From contig CP025322.1 of the NCBI GenBank assembly GCA_004014935.1, positions 1,736,001 to 1,800,000 on the forward strand: 64,000 bases of DNA. Reading direction: 5' to 3'. Positions 1 to 14,600 of the stretch are shown one piece after another; the stretch's first letter is position 1, and each line of letters starts with the position of its first letter. Origin of the DNA: Saccharomycopsis malanga. Taxonomy: Eukaryota; Ascomycota; Saccharomycetes; Ascoideales; Saccharomycopsidaceae. The position numbers were made by a program, and so were the translations under genes. Under the pieces are notes generated by a model, which saw only the letters and a list, made by a program, of their open reading frames with translations, made no database searches and had not been told where the DNA came from.

Positions 1-1164
1 CAATTATATACATACGCTCTGGAGCCTTTGGATCCAGAATCAATAATAATTATATAATCATATGGAATGTTGTTCTCATCAAATACGGGACCACTATGTC
101 CTTTTCTAGATTTTAACCCCATCTTGTCCTGCCTGCTTAAATGCAATATATAGGTATATTGAGGTAAGCCTTAGACTGTGGAAGTGAAGTGAAGCTAGTG
201 TATATACAATTATGCTTAGCACTTTGATTAGCTTTGATATTAAAAAAGTAAAAAACTGGCAAAAAAATTTTGAGTATCAAATTGGTATTAGCCTTCGCCG
301 CCAATAGCAGTAACGTCGCAACAATAGCTGCTATATCTTACAATACGTGAAAAATGCTTTTGGACAACTTACAAGAGGTGATGGTGGTGGACATATGCCT
401 TTTTCTATATCTGCAATACGTGTTACCCGATATCAAACGACTGTATGGGATACCGAAGTATGAGGCGTATGATGGCACTTTTATTCTACTGTAGGTCTCA
501 AGTGGACCAGTATTAGCATATCTAAGGATATACGATATGATACTGGCTCTGTAAAAGTAATAACAAGATTGTTTTGCAGAAACAGATGGTTTTTTTGAAC
601 TGCGGCGTAAGATGGTTGATAGACCTTTGTAAAGAGTATTGTTACTTCGAGTACATGATTTCGACTTTGTTATAAAATGATGTAGATTGGCTACCCTTTA
701 GACTCTTGGAAGTTTCGTTCAGCTAGCTAGTGGGAAAAAAATTCTTCAATGTCGTTTAGTTAACATACGCTTCCCATTTGAAAAGATAACCATTCTATCT
801 GATGGCTTTTGATCGATCTCATTGATTATACTCAAGATCACATATAATTTTTACTTCTATGAGCAATATACTGGCTGTTTGGCACTATCGCTAATAATAA
901 GAATTGATTATTTTTATATTTGGTTTTTATGATAACAAGCGACGAAATTTGAACAGACAACAAAATCACATCTAAAGAGTTTAAAATACATAATAGTCAC
1001 ATACTGGCCTTACCAACAATTTCCATCATCTATTACTGAAAAACAGTCTTTCAAGAACCGACAATGAATATGGCCCAGGTAGTATTCTTAGGGAATCAAA
1101 ATGAAGTTGGATAATTAAAAAGTTTTAGTAAGTAGATGAAGTTCAGAAGCGTATATATTTTACC
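1..1164. other. Left-edge intergenic DNA, no gene recognised
   Basis: AT-rich sequence with no long reading frame and no motif I recognise. The only frame that caught my eye is a 54-codon ORF at 354-518 on the plus strand, without a recognisable family, probably chance. No tRNA-like boxes or SINE body motifs were seen before 1165. Confidence 0.5.
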
Positions 1165-1178
1165 AATATTGTTCCAAA
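1165..1178 (+). repeat. 5' target-site duplication of SINE copy E
   Basis: AATATTGTTCCAAA here is repeated exactly at 1481-1494, immediately after the tail of the element lying between them. A 14-bp perfect direct repeat bracketing an element that ends in a simple-sequence tail is what target-primed reverse transcription leaves. Confidence 0.8.
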
Positions 1179-1391
1179 CTGAACGTGGTTTCCACAGGCA
1201 AGTGCAACTGTCTGAAAAACGACCTAGACGAGAGTCTAGTGCTTACTTTCCAACCCATCGGTGTTCAGAAAAGCCAGCGAGAAGTTTACAATGACTGGGA
1301 CACTTGGGTTTTTTCCCACTGGGTTTTACCAAGTCCCCTTAGACATAGCGCGTACATACGGAACTGATATGTACTGGGCTTGAAATATAAG

Positions 1392-1472
<81 letters not shown>

Positions 1473-1480
1473 ATAATAAT
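1179..1480 (+). mobile_element. SINE-like element, copy E (5' truncated)
   Basis: About 213 bp of element body followed by an (ATT)n tail. It lacks the tRNA-like head and begins at CTGAAC just before the first body module. It carries both conserved body modules: the first with the CTAGAC...GTCTAG hairpin followed by GTGCTTACTTTCC, and the second with GGGTTTTACCAAGTCCCC, TTAGACATAGCGCGTA and GGGCTTGAAATATAAG. The same strings recur in copies A, B, C and G. It is bounded by a perfect 14-bp direct repeat, so the 5' truncation happened at insertion, as is common for LINE-mobilised copies. It lies downstream of PAP1. It is likely the youngest copy here, because its duplication and tail are intact. 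Confidence 0.8.
1392..1480 (+). repeat. (ATT)n microsatellite, tail of SINE copy E
   Basis: About 26 uninterrupted ATT units run from 1392 to 1470, then a few TAA units to 1480. It sits exactly at the 3' end of the element and abuts the downstream target-site duplication, so it is the element's tail, perhaps expanded by slippage after insertion. Other copies end in shorter, decayed ATT-like runs. Confidence 0.9.
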
Positions 1481-1494
1481 AATATTGTTCCAAA
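1481..1494 (+). repeat. 3' target-site duplication of SINE copy E
   Basis: Exact copy of the 14-mer at 1165-1178, placed directly after the ATT/TAA tail. Confidence 0.8.
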
Positions 1495-1875
1495 AGCTTT
1501 AGAAACAAACTTGCTTATGATTTAGCATTATTATGTTTGAACTATCTCAAAAAAAAAAAAAAAAAAAAAAGCCATTGCTAGTCCAACAACGACACTTATT
1601 CACCATACTTATGATAAAAGGTACCCCCTCATACAAACTAGACTCTCCCAAGAACAATAGAACTTGTATTAGAATGTATAGAACAACATATATAACATAT
1701 AAAAATTGTCAAATGGAGAAAATTAGCCAAATAGCCAAATACTGAGCTTTTAATTCTCTCAGTTAGTTTCATCATTTCTTTTCAGGTTTTTTCAAAACTT
1801 TTGTTTATTCATTTGCTTTATAAAATACAATTGCGAAATAAAATTCGAAGACGGATGGCATAAGTACAAACTGGA
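1495..1875. other. Region downstream of PAP1
   Basis: Holds a 22-base A run at 1549-1570 and otherwise AT-rich sequence; presumably includes the PAP1 3' untranslated region. A 70-codon plus-strand frame starting at 1533 runs through the A run and looks fortuitous. Confidence 0.5.
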
Positions 1876-4802
<2,927 letters not shown>

Positions 4803-7800
4803 TTATAAAGAAGACTCCACAGCATTGTATATGTTAATGGTAGGGTCATTCGCAGACGAGGCAGCAAGGACCATTTTATGAGGATGTAAAGACAAGTTGA
4901 GAATGTTACCACTTTTGTGAGTACTGGACAAATAAGAGCTCCCGAAGTAAGACTTATGGCTCAAATTCATGTTTCTTTGGTCATTATAAAAATCACACAC
5001 AGTGTAACCAGCAGTTGTCCATACTTTGACAGAATCAGAACCAGTGACAAATATTGGAGCATGCTCATGCACCCGCATACCTTTCAACGGGCCTCCTGTT
5101 TCAAACGTGTCAATAGGACTATTGGCTCTGATATCCCAAATTTGCACTAAGCCACTATTAGAAGCACTGACAAGTTCCCGGAAACCGCCTCTTTGCATGT
5201 GTATGTTATTAATGGATGTCCGAGATGGAAGAGTTGGATTGCGGCTTCTACCTATCCATTCCTTTATCATTTCCTCACGAGGTTTACAACGTTTGTCATA
5301 GACTCTGATATCGCCGTTACTAAAGCCTGCAGCAAAAATACTGCCGTCGAGCTGGTCGCAAGTCAAAGAAGTTATTGGAAAAGATGACCGTTTTGGAATG
5401 TTAACGTAGCATCGTTCTTTAAAAGCGTTCCAAATATTTATTGTTTTGATATTGCCAGTGGCAACCAAATCACCTCTTGCCTGTTGCCACTCGAACACAA
5501 AGTTGGTACCATCGTTAATTCCAATCACATTACTTAATGTCTGCCAAGCAGATATAAGCCTGCACCTGTCAAGACAATCAAAATCTTTATATAATTTCAC
5601 TGTGCCATCATTGCAACCAACCAACAATATGGGTGTGTCATCTTCGTTCATAAACTGCAACTGTGATATCTTGCTTCCTACTGGGTTGTTATTGGAGAAC
5701 AGACACAAGTTTTCACTTTTCTGGTAATCCCACACACTAACCACATCTCTGCTATCCGATGTTACAAGATAATTGTCAAATTGGGTAAACTCAAAAACTT
5801 TTGTAGCTGAGCCGGTATTGATTGTACTTAAAGGAACAGACCAATCGCCTTGTAAGGATAACTCCTTTTCGCCTTGGGTCTTATCGATATAAGCATCGTT
5901 TCTTAACTTACGCCACTTTCCAAATTTCATATCGTACTCATCAATCAAAGGATGATTTTCAGGCCATCCAGAAAGCTGAGGAAACTGAAAGTACTCGGTG
6001 CAAAACTCTAATAATATAGACTTCAAAGGAATCACTGGAGAAGTTGTCTTTAAGCTCATCTGTTGAAATCGAGGAGGAAGCGGGTGAGGCAACGATCCAT
6101 ATGATTCTCCATCAAAAAGTTTATAGTTAGCAGCTGATTTAAATCTTTGTCCAGAAAAGCTGCTCGTTCTTCTGGTCTTTTGAGGAGTAGACGTCTTTTG
6201 TTCCCCATTGCTATATCCAGCCATATATTTGATAAAGTTAGATATTGACACAGTCTTGTGAAGTATGCCATCAACCCCTGAAAACGATTGGGACGACTTT
6301 ACAGAGTTAACAGAATCTCTGTCACTATCACCAGAAAAGTGTCTCTTATTAGGTGATCCATAAGCTGATACAACTCTTCTTGATTTTTTGTTACGTACAG
6401 GGCTAGTTCTTGCCAGACTAGTCTCATGGTCGTCATACTCACGGTCTCCTGTGCTGATTAGTTTTTGCACTAGATAACTGTAGCAATATTCATAAGGCTC
6501 TTTGAGATCTGGATGCTCTTTCAAAGCATTCAAGACATAAACTATGACTTGTTCGGCCATATTTTGGACTTCATCATGAGGGTCGGAGCTAAATATCAAA
6601 AGCGCTTTCCAGGAAGCACTATATATAGTTCCATATATCTGGGTTTTTCTGCGGAACTCAAACAACTCTTCATGTGCTTCTATAATAACAATTTCTTCTT
6701 GCAAGGACGAAAAGGCTGCCAATATGAAGAAAGGTAGGTATTTGTGAATGAATGTGGATAGAAAAACAACTATTTCTTTTCTGACAGCTACTGATGAATC
6801 ATATATGTTGCTAATCACAGTTTCAGCCAAGCTAACTTCCAACTTCTCCAACTCTTCGGTGAGTTTATTGCTAGAAGTATCATGGACTGTTAAGTATGTG
6901 GTAAAACTATATATAATAGCAGCTCTTAAGTCAGCAATACTATCCTCATCGTGAAACATTCTAATGAGCCTAGGCAAGATCCCTGCTTTGTAGCACAAAT
7001 ATTTGGCTTGTGGAGAGTTGTTCCAAGCTTGAGAAAGGAATAAAGCGCCCCAGAGCTGCAAATTGGAATGTTTAGGTTTTCCTCGTTCTATCAACAGTAT
7101 GACCCTCATATATAAGTCCAAATCCAAAAGTTTATCTCTGGCATTACTATAGTTTTTTATGAAGAGGGTTAAAACTACCAATGCTACGGTGAAATGATGA
7201 TACGTAAGGCCCCTACTGTTGTCATAATCAATAAATTTATGAGGTTCAGCTTCGAAATCTTTAAAAGGCACATTCTCATCGCTTTGAAATATCGATAGAG
7301 CCGGTTTTCCTATCTTTGCTTCAAGCCGCTTTTGTTCTTTGGCTTGTTTGTCAATACTTTCGAAATACGCGTTCTTGTGTCTGACTTGCAAGTCACTGAG
7401 AACTTCCTTCTCAGGTAACAACATGAAATAGAAATATTTGAAACAACCCCCGTTTGACGCGTATAAATCATATTGCATGCTCTTATAATCACATGCAAGC
7501 AACTTGGCCCACACAAAAGTGAGCATTGGTTTTAACTGAATGACAGGGGACTGAAGAAGTTTTACAACATATGGGAAGACGCCAATATTAAGTGCTAAAG
7601 ACACAGCCCAAGGGCCCAAATCCACAAAAAACGCCAACATTTTCAACGCTCTGGCTCTATATTTGGGGGTCAATAGAAGCTGTAAAATCATTGTGAGTTG
7701 CGGAGGGGGAACCATTGTAAAATGACCATACTCTATCCAATTCTTTAAATGGTCCAAAGAAGTGTCAAAGAAGTTGGAAAAGATATATCTGGGGCTTTCT

Positions 7801-9359
7801 GACAAGGCATGGGACAAGGAGTGGTGAGGATCTAATTCCTTTAATTGCACCAATGAAGTAAGGAAGTGCTCAATGGCCAAATCCCAGTGCTTCCATAACT
7901 CGTTCTCATGGCAATCTGGTAAAACAGGATCCGAAATAGGATTGCAATTGTAATACTTCATGATTCGTTGGGCCAAGAGAAAGTTTCGGAACAAAGCGGA
8001 ACAAGCTGCATCTTGTCTGAAACATCGTCTGAACAAATTTCGAGGCACCAGTGTATACGCAATAGTGTCCGTTACCGAGGTATAGATGTATGTAAGATCG
8101 GCAATCTGGTCTTTCTTTTCTGGAATTCGCTTGAAATAAGACACATCAAAGTCATTCAATTTATGTTTCTTCTGCTTAAAATCAGGCCCAACAGTTGTTA
8201 AGTCCTTTTCAAATAAATCCTTGTAATACAGAGCGGTCAAGGGGTTTCGTAGTATGAAAAACTTGATAGAGATCTCTATTGGTGTAGTCATGCAACAGGT
8301 GAAAAGATCCGCGGGAAGATCTGGTGCTGAAGGAAGATACTCATCAGAAGAACAAGCAGCAAACTGATAACATTCTAAAAATTGGGTAGGATTCATCGAC
8401 AAATATGGATTGTTCTTATTCCTTGCGTTTGCGTCGTACTGCCCTGGTCCTGGTTGCTGTTGCTGCTCTTGGGATTTGTACTTACGCTGCAATTCATTGT
8501 AATTGTCGATTTTAACTTGTGTACAGTGCTTAAACCCATTGACTAAATTGCCAGCCTTATTACAGTCATACACTAGAACGCAAGGAGCACCTAACCAATT
8601 TTGTAAGTCGTTTATGGCCACTGGAATGTATTGTGTGTACTGCCTATTAAAGACCCAAAACTCTCCAGAGGGTGTTGGGTCCGGCACACCATGGCCATTG
8701 TAGTGAAAAAGATAGCGGTTATTTGTATTATTTTCTTTGTTGGATCTTCTCCAGGTAATAAGTGCTTTTTTCATGTCATCGACAACTGTGTCGGGAAACG
8801 CTTTGAATGTAGCTTTCATGGTCAACGCCTTGTATTGCTTCATTACATTATCTGCCACTGCTGCTGCCGCCTGATTATGAGCCGTAAAACTATACGGATC
8901 TATCCACCCTTCTGACTTGGAGCAAGGCTTACCTTTTTTACCATCAGGAGGGTCCACCAGAGTATTAAGACAAATAAAAATCCCGCCCTGGGTTGTCAGC
9001 ACCTTGTTACGACCGTTTTTCCAATCCGTAGCGAACTCGAAATATTTGCCTTTAAGCTTCTTTTCAGCTTCCAGTATTGGCCGAAAGTTGTCTGCATATT
9101 TTTTACCATAAAAATAAAGATAAAAATGCTTTAAATGCTCCTTGTAATCCTCATAAGCATCCTCAAAGCCATGTCTTGTCTTGTCATTAAGTGGATTAAA
9201 ATCATATTTCAAATAGTCATCATCTCCATTCATATTATTTTCATTCGTGATATTTTCATTCGTATTGATTTCATTTCCATTTATCATATGCTCATCGCCA
9301 TTCATAGTAACACTACCACTTTCGTCACTTGCAAACGCATTTGCCGGTACCGGTGACAT
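4803..9359 (-). CDS. KOG1: TORC1 subunit Kog1 (Raptor)
   Basis: 1518 aa, close to Saccharomyces Kog1 (about 1550 aa). Kog1/Raptor is the substrate-recruiting subunit of TOR complex 1 on the vacuole and links nutrient status to growth. The N-terminal Raptor-conserved, caspase-like domain is clear, with GWIDPYSFTAHNQ, LFHYNGHGVPDPTPSGEFW, FNRQYTQYIP and WLGAPCVLVYDCN at roughly residues 150-270. HEAT/armadillo-type helices fill the middle (GPWAVSLALNIGVFPYVVKL, LQLWGALFLSQAWNNS). A Ser- and basic-rich linker follows at about 1000-1110 (RNKKSRRVV, KTRRTSSFSG). A C-terminal seven-blade WD40 region covers roughly the last 370 residues. The N-terminus is rich in Asn and Gly. The start ATG is at 9359. 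IML1, an inhibitor of TORC1 in the SEACIT complex, lies 17 kb away in the same window. Confidence 0.97.
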   Translation of the reverse strand: MSPVPANAFASDESGSVTMNGDEHMINGNEINTNENITNENNMNGDDDYLKYDFNPLNDKTRHGFEDAYEDYKEHLKHFYLYFYGKKYADNFRPILEAEKKLKGKYFEFATDWKNGRNKVLTTQGGIFICLNTLVDPPDGKKGKPCSKSEGWIDPYSFTAHNQAAAAVADNVMKQYKALTMKATFKAFPDTVVDDMKKALITWRRSNKENNTNNRYLFHYNGHGVPDPTPSGEFWVFNRQYTQYIPVAINDLQNWLGAPCVLVYDCNKAGNLVNGFKHCTQVKIDNYNELQRKYKSQEQQQQPGPGQYDANARNKNNPYLSMNPTQFLECYQFAACSSDEYLPSAPDLPADLFTCCMTTPIEISIKFFILRNPLTALYYKDLFEKDLTTVGPDFKQKKHKLNDFDVSYFKRIPEKKDQIADLTYIYTSVTDTIAYTLVPRNLFRRCFRQDAACSALFRNFLLAQRIMKYYNCNPISDPVLPDCHENELWKHWDLAIEHFLTSLVQLKELDPHHSLSHALSESPRYIFSNFFDTSLDHLKNWIEYGHFTMVPPPQLTMILQLLLTPKYRARALKMLAFFVDLGPWAVSLALNIGVFPYVVKLLQSPVIQLKPMLTFVWAKLLACDYKSMQYDLYASNGGCFKYFYFMLLPEKEVLSDLQVRHKNAYFESIDKQAKEQKRLEAKIGKPALSIFQSDENVPFKDFEAEPHKFIDYDNSRGLTYHHFTVALVVLTLFIKNYSNARDKLLDLDLYMRVILLIERGKPKHSNLQLWGALFLSQAWNNSPQAKYLCYKAGILPRLIRMFHDEDSIADLRAAIIYSFTTYLTVHDTSSNKLTEELEKLEVSLAETVISNIYDSSVAVRKEIVVFLSTFIHKYLPFFILAAFSSLQEEIVIIEAHEELFEFRRKTQIYGTIYSASWKALLIFSSDPHDEVQNMAEQVIVYVLNALKEHPDLKEPYEYCYSYLVQKLISTGDREYDDHETSLARTSPVRNKKSRRVVSAYGSPNKRHFSGDSDRDSVNSVKSSQSFSGVDGILHKTVSISNFIKYMAGYSNGEQKTSTPQKTRRTSSFSGQRFKSAANYKLFDGESYGSLPHPLPPRFQQMSLKTTSPVIPLKSILLEFCTEYFQFPQLSGWPENHPLIDEYDMKFGKWRKLRNDAYIDKTQGEKELSLQGDWSVPLSTINTGSATKVFEFTQFDNYLVTSDSRDVVSVWDYQKSENLCLFSNNNPVGSKISQLQFMNEDDTPILLVGCNDGTVKLYKDFDCLDRCRLISAWQTLSNVIGINDGTNFVFEWQQARGDLVATGNIKTINIWNAFKERCYVNIPKRSSFPITSLTCDQLDGSIFAAGFSNGDIRVYDKRCKPREEMIKEWIGRSRNPTLPSRTSINNIHMQRGGFRELVSASNSGLVQIWDIRANSPIDTFETGGPLKGMRVHEHAPIFVTGSDSVKVWTTAGYTVCDFYNDQRNMNLSHKSYFGSSYLSSTHKSGNILNLSLHPHKMVLAASSANDPTINIYNAVESSL

Positions 9360-11620
9360 ACTGTCAGACGCTCAACATACGCTTTCCTATTGGCTAATAA
9401 GCAGAACTAGGCCACCTATATTTATTGATTAATTGTCCTACCTAATTAAGTACTGCATTATTACTCTCATGAGCCTGTCGGCAGCATCTTTGCCTCTTCG
9501 TACAGGGCGCGGGCTGCAAACCTAGAAGTATATGTTTATAAACATGTCGTTTTGATAAGAAGAGGTTACTTTGTTGGTACTTTGTTGGTACAAATATATG
9601 TAAAAGTCAATAGAATATGAATTTGAAAAGTAGTTTGAGTAATAGCATTCTTAAACTTTACTCATGTTTTCTGCCCAGTATATACTATTTGCACATATAT
9701 GTGCTGTGTTTAATGAGATTTGAAAACCGATTTTTAAATGAAAAGAAAAAGTTATGAAATGTTCTGAACTCAAGATACATGACTTTATTGTTGATATTTC
9801 AAAATGTATATAAATGTAACTTTGTAAATTAATTAAATACAAGTGTTACCGAAATAATATAGCTTGCAATAGAAAGTAATCAACTGTATAGGAGCATATT
9901 TCATTAGAAGAAAAATTTACAAGCTTGTTCCCACGCCAATAATTATTGTAAAGTAGGTAACCAAGCAATTAGAGTAGAATATAAGGCTATCCAAATATTC
10001 TAAGCGAAAACCATCAAACCATAGATACTTAACAGTATCACTAATTTTTTTTAAAATACATCCACTTATTGAACAATATACACTATTACACTAATTATTT
10101 TTTCAATTATTATTCTTAAAGGTCCAATTTATAATACTTGCATTTTACAACTTAGTTGTACAGCTCCCTGCTGAGAATACTGAGAATTTGATAGAATCTT
10201 ACAGTAATAACTGATGTTGATAATAATGTAAATGTAAATGAGAAAAAGCTCGCTCTTGTCAGAGAACTGAAAAACACAATTAAGTATAAATGATGCAATC
10301 AAATTATGTTGTCAATTGAAGTCATAAAGACAAAAGCATATAAAATTCACTACATCTGTTACAAGTTGAGCTAGGTTTTTCATTTCTTATGGCTAAGCAA
10401 CTCCATTTTTTGTTCAGGTTTTCTTCTTCAAGTTCCTGTTATATTTCTGGACTGTCATCACATTGAAATAATTATTACAGTCTTTCATGAAATTGTTCTC
10501 CACCTGAGAGACCTTTTAACTGTCTCCAGATCTTTTTTTTTAAGCCCTCAAATAATTTCTTTGATATTAAGCCATAACAGTCATGATTCACAAAAAAAAA
10601 AAAAAAAAAATAAAAATAAAAATAAAAAAAAACACTGAAAAGTTATATTATCCAACAGGCAGAAAGAATAAAGCAAAAACAACAATAAGAATGTAATCAC
10701 TATAGTACTAATCGGCAGCCCATGCTTGACCGCAGCAATACCTGCAGGCTCATCAGTCTTTGGGGCACGATTTATAACATGCAACCTAGTCGCTTGCGTT
10801 TGTGTCAAAATCATATCTTTCAGCTACATAAATAAAAAAGAGCAAATTTTGTATTGTTTTACTTCCTCTTTACTAACCCTAAGAGTTTAAAAGGATCAAC
10901 ATAGGCTTTTATGCCATGATTGAGCTATTGAAAAGTGCCAAATGGACATTCAGGCCTGTGAATTTATAGATATATACAGTTTTGTATTATCTGCAAAATA
11001 ACATCATTCTTGATACAAATAAAACAATCAACATTTTTTTTTCTGAAGGAATCAGTAATCAACATTTAATAAGTGACTGTTTTATTTGAAACAGGGTCTA
11101 CAATTTTATTAGAGAAGAGGCAATGAAAAGGGAACTTTATAATAATTATAAAATCTACTTTGCAGAGTATGTTTTCGACTTCAAATTTTCCATCTACGGT
11201 CAAACAACACAAGACGCAGATTGGACAAAGAAAACATGCACTAACTACAGAATCTACCATCCCGATTTATTTTTAGAAAAAACCTTCACTACAAGGTCTT
11301 GTAGAGATGTTACAATATATTCTGCAGTCATTTCAGGAACAAAAGTCAATTGAGACCAGCCGGATATATTGTACCATGTCTACGATACCTTCGTTCGAAG
11401 AAAATCAAAATTTCAAAAGTAATAGAGCCAAGAGGATGAATAAAGAAAAGGCATAATAAAGTAAGGATTGCCTCCAAATATGGAAAGAACCAGCCTTACG
11501 GATCGTTTCCAGAAAAAATGGTTATGAACGTTAAATAAATAAAATGATAACACAATATGTGCGACTTACTTTGCCTGTCAAGTACCAATCTGACACTCTA
11601 CATTTGGAAAATATCGAAGA
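9360..11620. other. Divergent KOG1-VPS41 intergenic region
   Basis: 2.26 kb, the longest gene-poor stretch in the window, holding the promoters of KOG1 (left) and VPS41 (right). It contains low-complexity A/AAAAT runs around 10592-10630. One possible small membrane ORF on the minus strand (10581-10814) is listed separately. A GC-richer patch near 9475-9535 has no recognised function. No SINE copy or tRNA was found. Confidence 0.5.
10581..10814 (-). CDS. Possible small tail-anchored membrane protein
   Basis: A 77-codon ORF starting with ATG. The first 33 or so residues are hydrophilic (RAPKTDEPAG and similar) and come from DNA that is GC-richer than its surroundings. A strongly hydrophobic stretch follows, starting ISTIVITFLLLFLLYSF, which would make one transmembrane helix. 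The last 20 residues are mostly Phe and Leu because they are read from an A/AAAAT low-complexity run, so the true 3' end may be different or the ORF may be chance. I recognise no family. The frame is open a little upstream of the ATG (LKD), and an AG-ended pyrimidine-poor stretch precedes it, so a 5' exon cannot be excluded. Confidence 0.2.
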   Translation of the reverse strand: MILTQTQATRLHVINRAPKTDEPAGIAAVKHGLPISTIVITFLLLFLLYSFCLLDNITFQCFFLFLFLFFFFFFCES

Positions 11621-14600
11621 ATGAGCAATGGCCAAAAAAAAGATGTGGCAAGATTACAGGAAGATATGCGCCTGTCAAGAGATCCTCCAAATGGCACAGC
11701 GATGTCTGGTATCGCTTCTGGATATGATACTGCTGAGCTAAGTAGTGATTCAAATGACAATAATAAAAAGCCGCAGTTTTCTTCAAACTCTACAAATGAT
11801 GGCACAATCCTCAGCTCATCCCATAGCAGTTCCGACAAGTTATTATACCAAAATGTGTACTCAGAAGCGTTGTCGTTAGAATTGAGCGGTGACAAACAGG
11901 GCGGCAATATTCAAAAGAATAATTATGTGGATGAGTCAACTACTGGCAACAGCGAGAGTCTAGTCAGCAACAAAACAGCCAAACAGAGTAGAAAAGAAAA
12001 TGTAACTAGTAATGTTGCTGGTGAAGATGATCCGGAAAGTATTTTTGATAACGATTCCAACAGCTCAAGTAACTCGAACAATCCTGATAATGATTTAAGC
12101 AACTCAATTGATTCAAATAATCCAATTGATATCTCTAACCACTCGAAAGATGAGAATGCATCTTGCACTGAAAGCGAGAGCGAATCTGGTGTAGACTCTG
12201 GTTCCGAAGATGAACCACCAAAGCTCAAATATTCTAGATTGGTTGGGCTTCCGCCAGCATTTTTCCATAAGGATCCTGTGTCTGCGTGTATAATGCATGA
12301 TCTGTTTTTTGCTTTCGCCACACATTCTGGAGTGTTGCATCTCTGCAAGCCTGATATGACTCCTATAAGGACTGTGCGGGCCCACCGTGCTTCAATTTTA
12401 TCAATTGCTTCTAACGGCGAGTACTTCGCTACTGCTTCGATGGATGGAACGGTTGTGATAGGATCAGTAGCCGATGAGACTGATATCACACGATTTGACT
12501 TTAAAAGACCGGTACATGCTGTTGCAATTGACAAGGACTATAAACTGACCAGATGGTTTGTGTCTGGCGGGATGGCAGGAAAGGTCATTATATCACAGAA
12601 AAACTGGATAAATAACCGTAATGATATTGTAGTTGAGACTGGTCATGGGCCTATAGTGGGAATTCATCACATTGGCGAGGTGCTAGTATGGGCCAACGAT
12701 GCGGGAATAACAGTTTACAATGTGTCAACAAAATCGAAGATTCTTACAATTCCACGCCCAGAAAACTCACCTCGCTCCGACTTGTACTGGCCGCGCTTTC
12801 ACACTATCGACACTGATCGGCTTCTTGTTGCATGGGCAGATTATGTGTATTCTATTCGTGTGGATATTGTGCTGACTGACAACAGATCATTTCTCAGCAG
12901 TGCGGCATCCTCGTTCAGGGCCCCTATAGAGAGAAAAGCGGAGGTTGAAAGCACTCTTCATGTTGATGCTTTGATTGCTGGAATATCATCATTTTCCAAT
13001 GACTTGTTGCTTGTGTTAACTTACAATGCTCCGAGGAAGGACGCAAATAGTCCAAAACCTCGGGCAGGGCCTCCCGAAATACGTCTTATATATGCCAGCG
13101 ATGGGGAAGAGGTTGCAGATGACGAGGTCGGTTTGAAAGGGTACGAACTTCTCGGGTTGAATGATTACCATTTGGGAAGATACATTGGAGAGTCTTCGCC
13201 TCCGAAATATTATCTAGTAAGTGCCCGAGATGCTGCTGTGGCTGAGGAGTTCAACATCCATGACCGCTTGCAATGGTGTATTGACCGAAAGCGATATTCG
13301 CTAGCATGGCAGATGAGCGAGCATTTGGTCGACAAATATGAGCGCGTGGCTATAGGGTTGAATGAGGTATCACGATTGTTAGAAGAGGGAGAATGGACGC
13401 AAGCAGCAGAGTTTATGGCTAAGGTGTTGTATATTCCGGACATGCCGCCAGAGCCATCAGAAAAGAGCTTGACGAAGTACCAGACCTTCGTAACTTCCAA
13501 ATGGGAGGAGTATCTTAAACGATTTTTACAAAGCAACCACGTGGAAGAAATTCTGGACATCGTACCTACACATCCCAAGCTCAAAATTGACCACAAAATA
13601 TATGAACATATATTGATATACCATCTAGAACACAACAAAACCAGGTACCTGAAACTTATAGAAGCTTGGAACAGTCAGCTCTACGATATTAAACATATAC
13701 AACAGTTGCTAGAGGAGAAATTAGAAGTTGAAAACGATCCTAGATTGAGGAAAATACTAAGCAATCTTTATTTGGAATCTAATCAGCCTAGCCTTGCTAT
13801 ATCTCACTTGATTGCTCTTAAAGATAAAGATCTTTTGGCTGTGTTAACCAAATACCACGCTTTAATAAACTTTCTTGACCGCTTGCCCGAAATTGTTTAC
13901 ACAATAGTTCACCCTGATGATATGGTACGTCTTACCCCAGAAACGCACGCAAAAGTTATGCCTATTGTGGATATGCTTGTTCAAAATAAATACCAAGTAG
14001 TGCCCGACAAAGTAATCGAAATCTTAGAATCGAACAACTTACACTTGGTAGTCTACTTGTACTTGGAGCGACTTTACCAAGTGAATATGGACCTGCAAAA
14101 TTTACAAAAACATGAAAACTTGATGGTAAAGTTGCTCTCTAAGTATAATCATGCTAAGCTTCTCAATTTTCTTACAAGTAAGTCTAACTATAGCATCGAA
14201 GCAGCGATTGAAATTTTTGAAAAGGATGATAAATTCATTAAAGAGCTTATATACTTGCTTGGTAAGATAGGCCAAAACAGAAAAGCTTTGAAGTTAATTA
14301 TTCAAAAAATAAACGACCCAGATGAAGCAATTGCATTTGTTAAAAAACTGAACAAGGAAGACAAAGAGCTCTTGAGTTTTTTGATAGACTACAGTATAAA
14401 TAAACCTTTGTTCATTAGAGCCCTTATCGAAAAGGCAAATGATTTGATCAACCCAATAGATTTGGTGAAAAAAATTCCCGAGGGTACTATTATCGACAAC
14501 TTGAAAGAAAATTTGGTCAACATTATTCTAAGCAACGACTTGAGCGTGCTTTTAAATGAAAACATTCTACGGATCATCAATAATGAAACAGTTACCAACG

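Noticed and set aside
354-518. 54-codon ORF near the left edge
   Set aside because: No family resemblance and nothing around it to suggest coding; kept only as a note in the intergenic entry.
1-1164. LTR-type or virus-like element at the left edge
   Set aside because: A TGTTG-like string near 67 was considered, but there is no paired terminus, no primer-binding site and no reverse transcriptase or capsid-like coding sequence anywhere in the window.
1326-1508. Poly-Asn protein on the minus strand
   Set aside because: It is a translation of the (ATT)n tail of SINE copy E.
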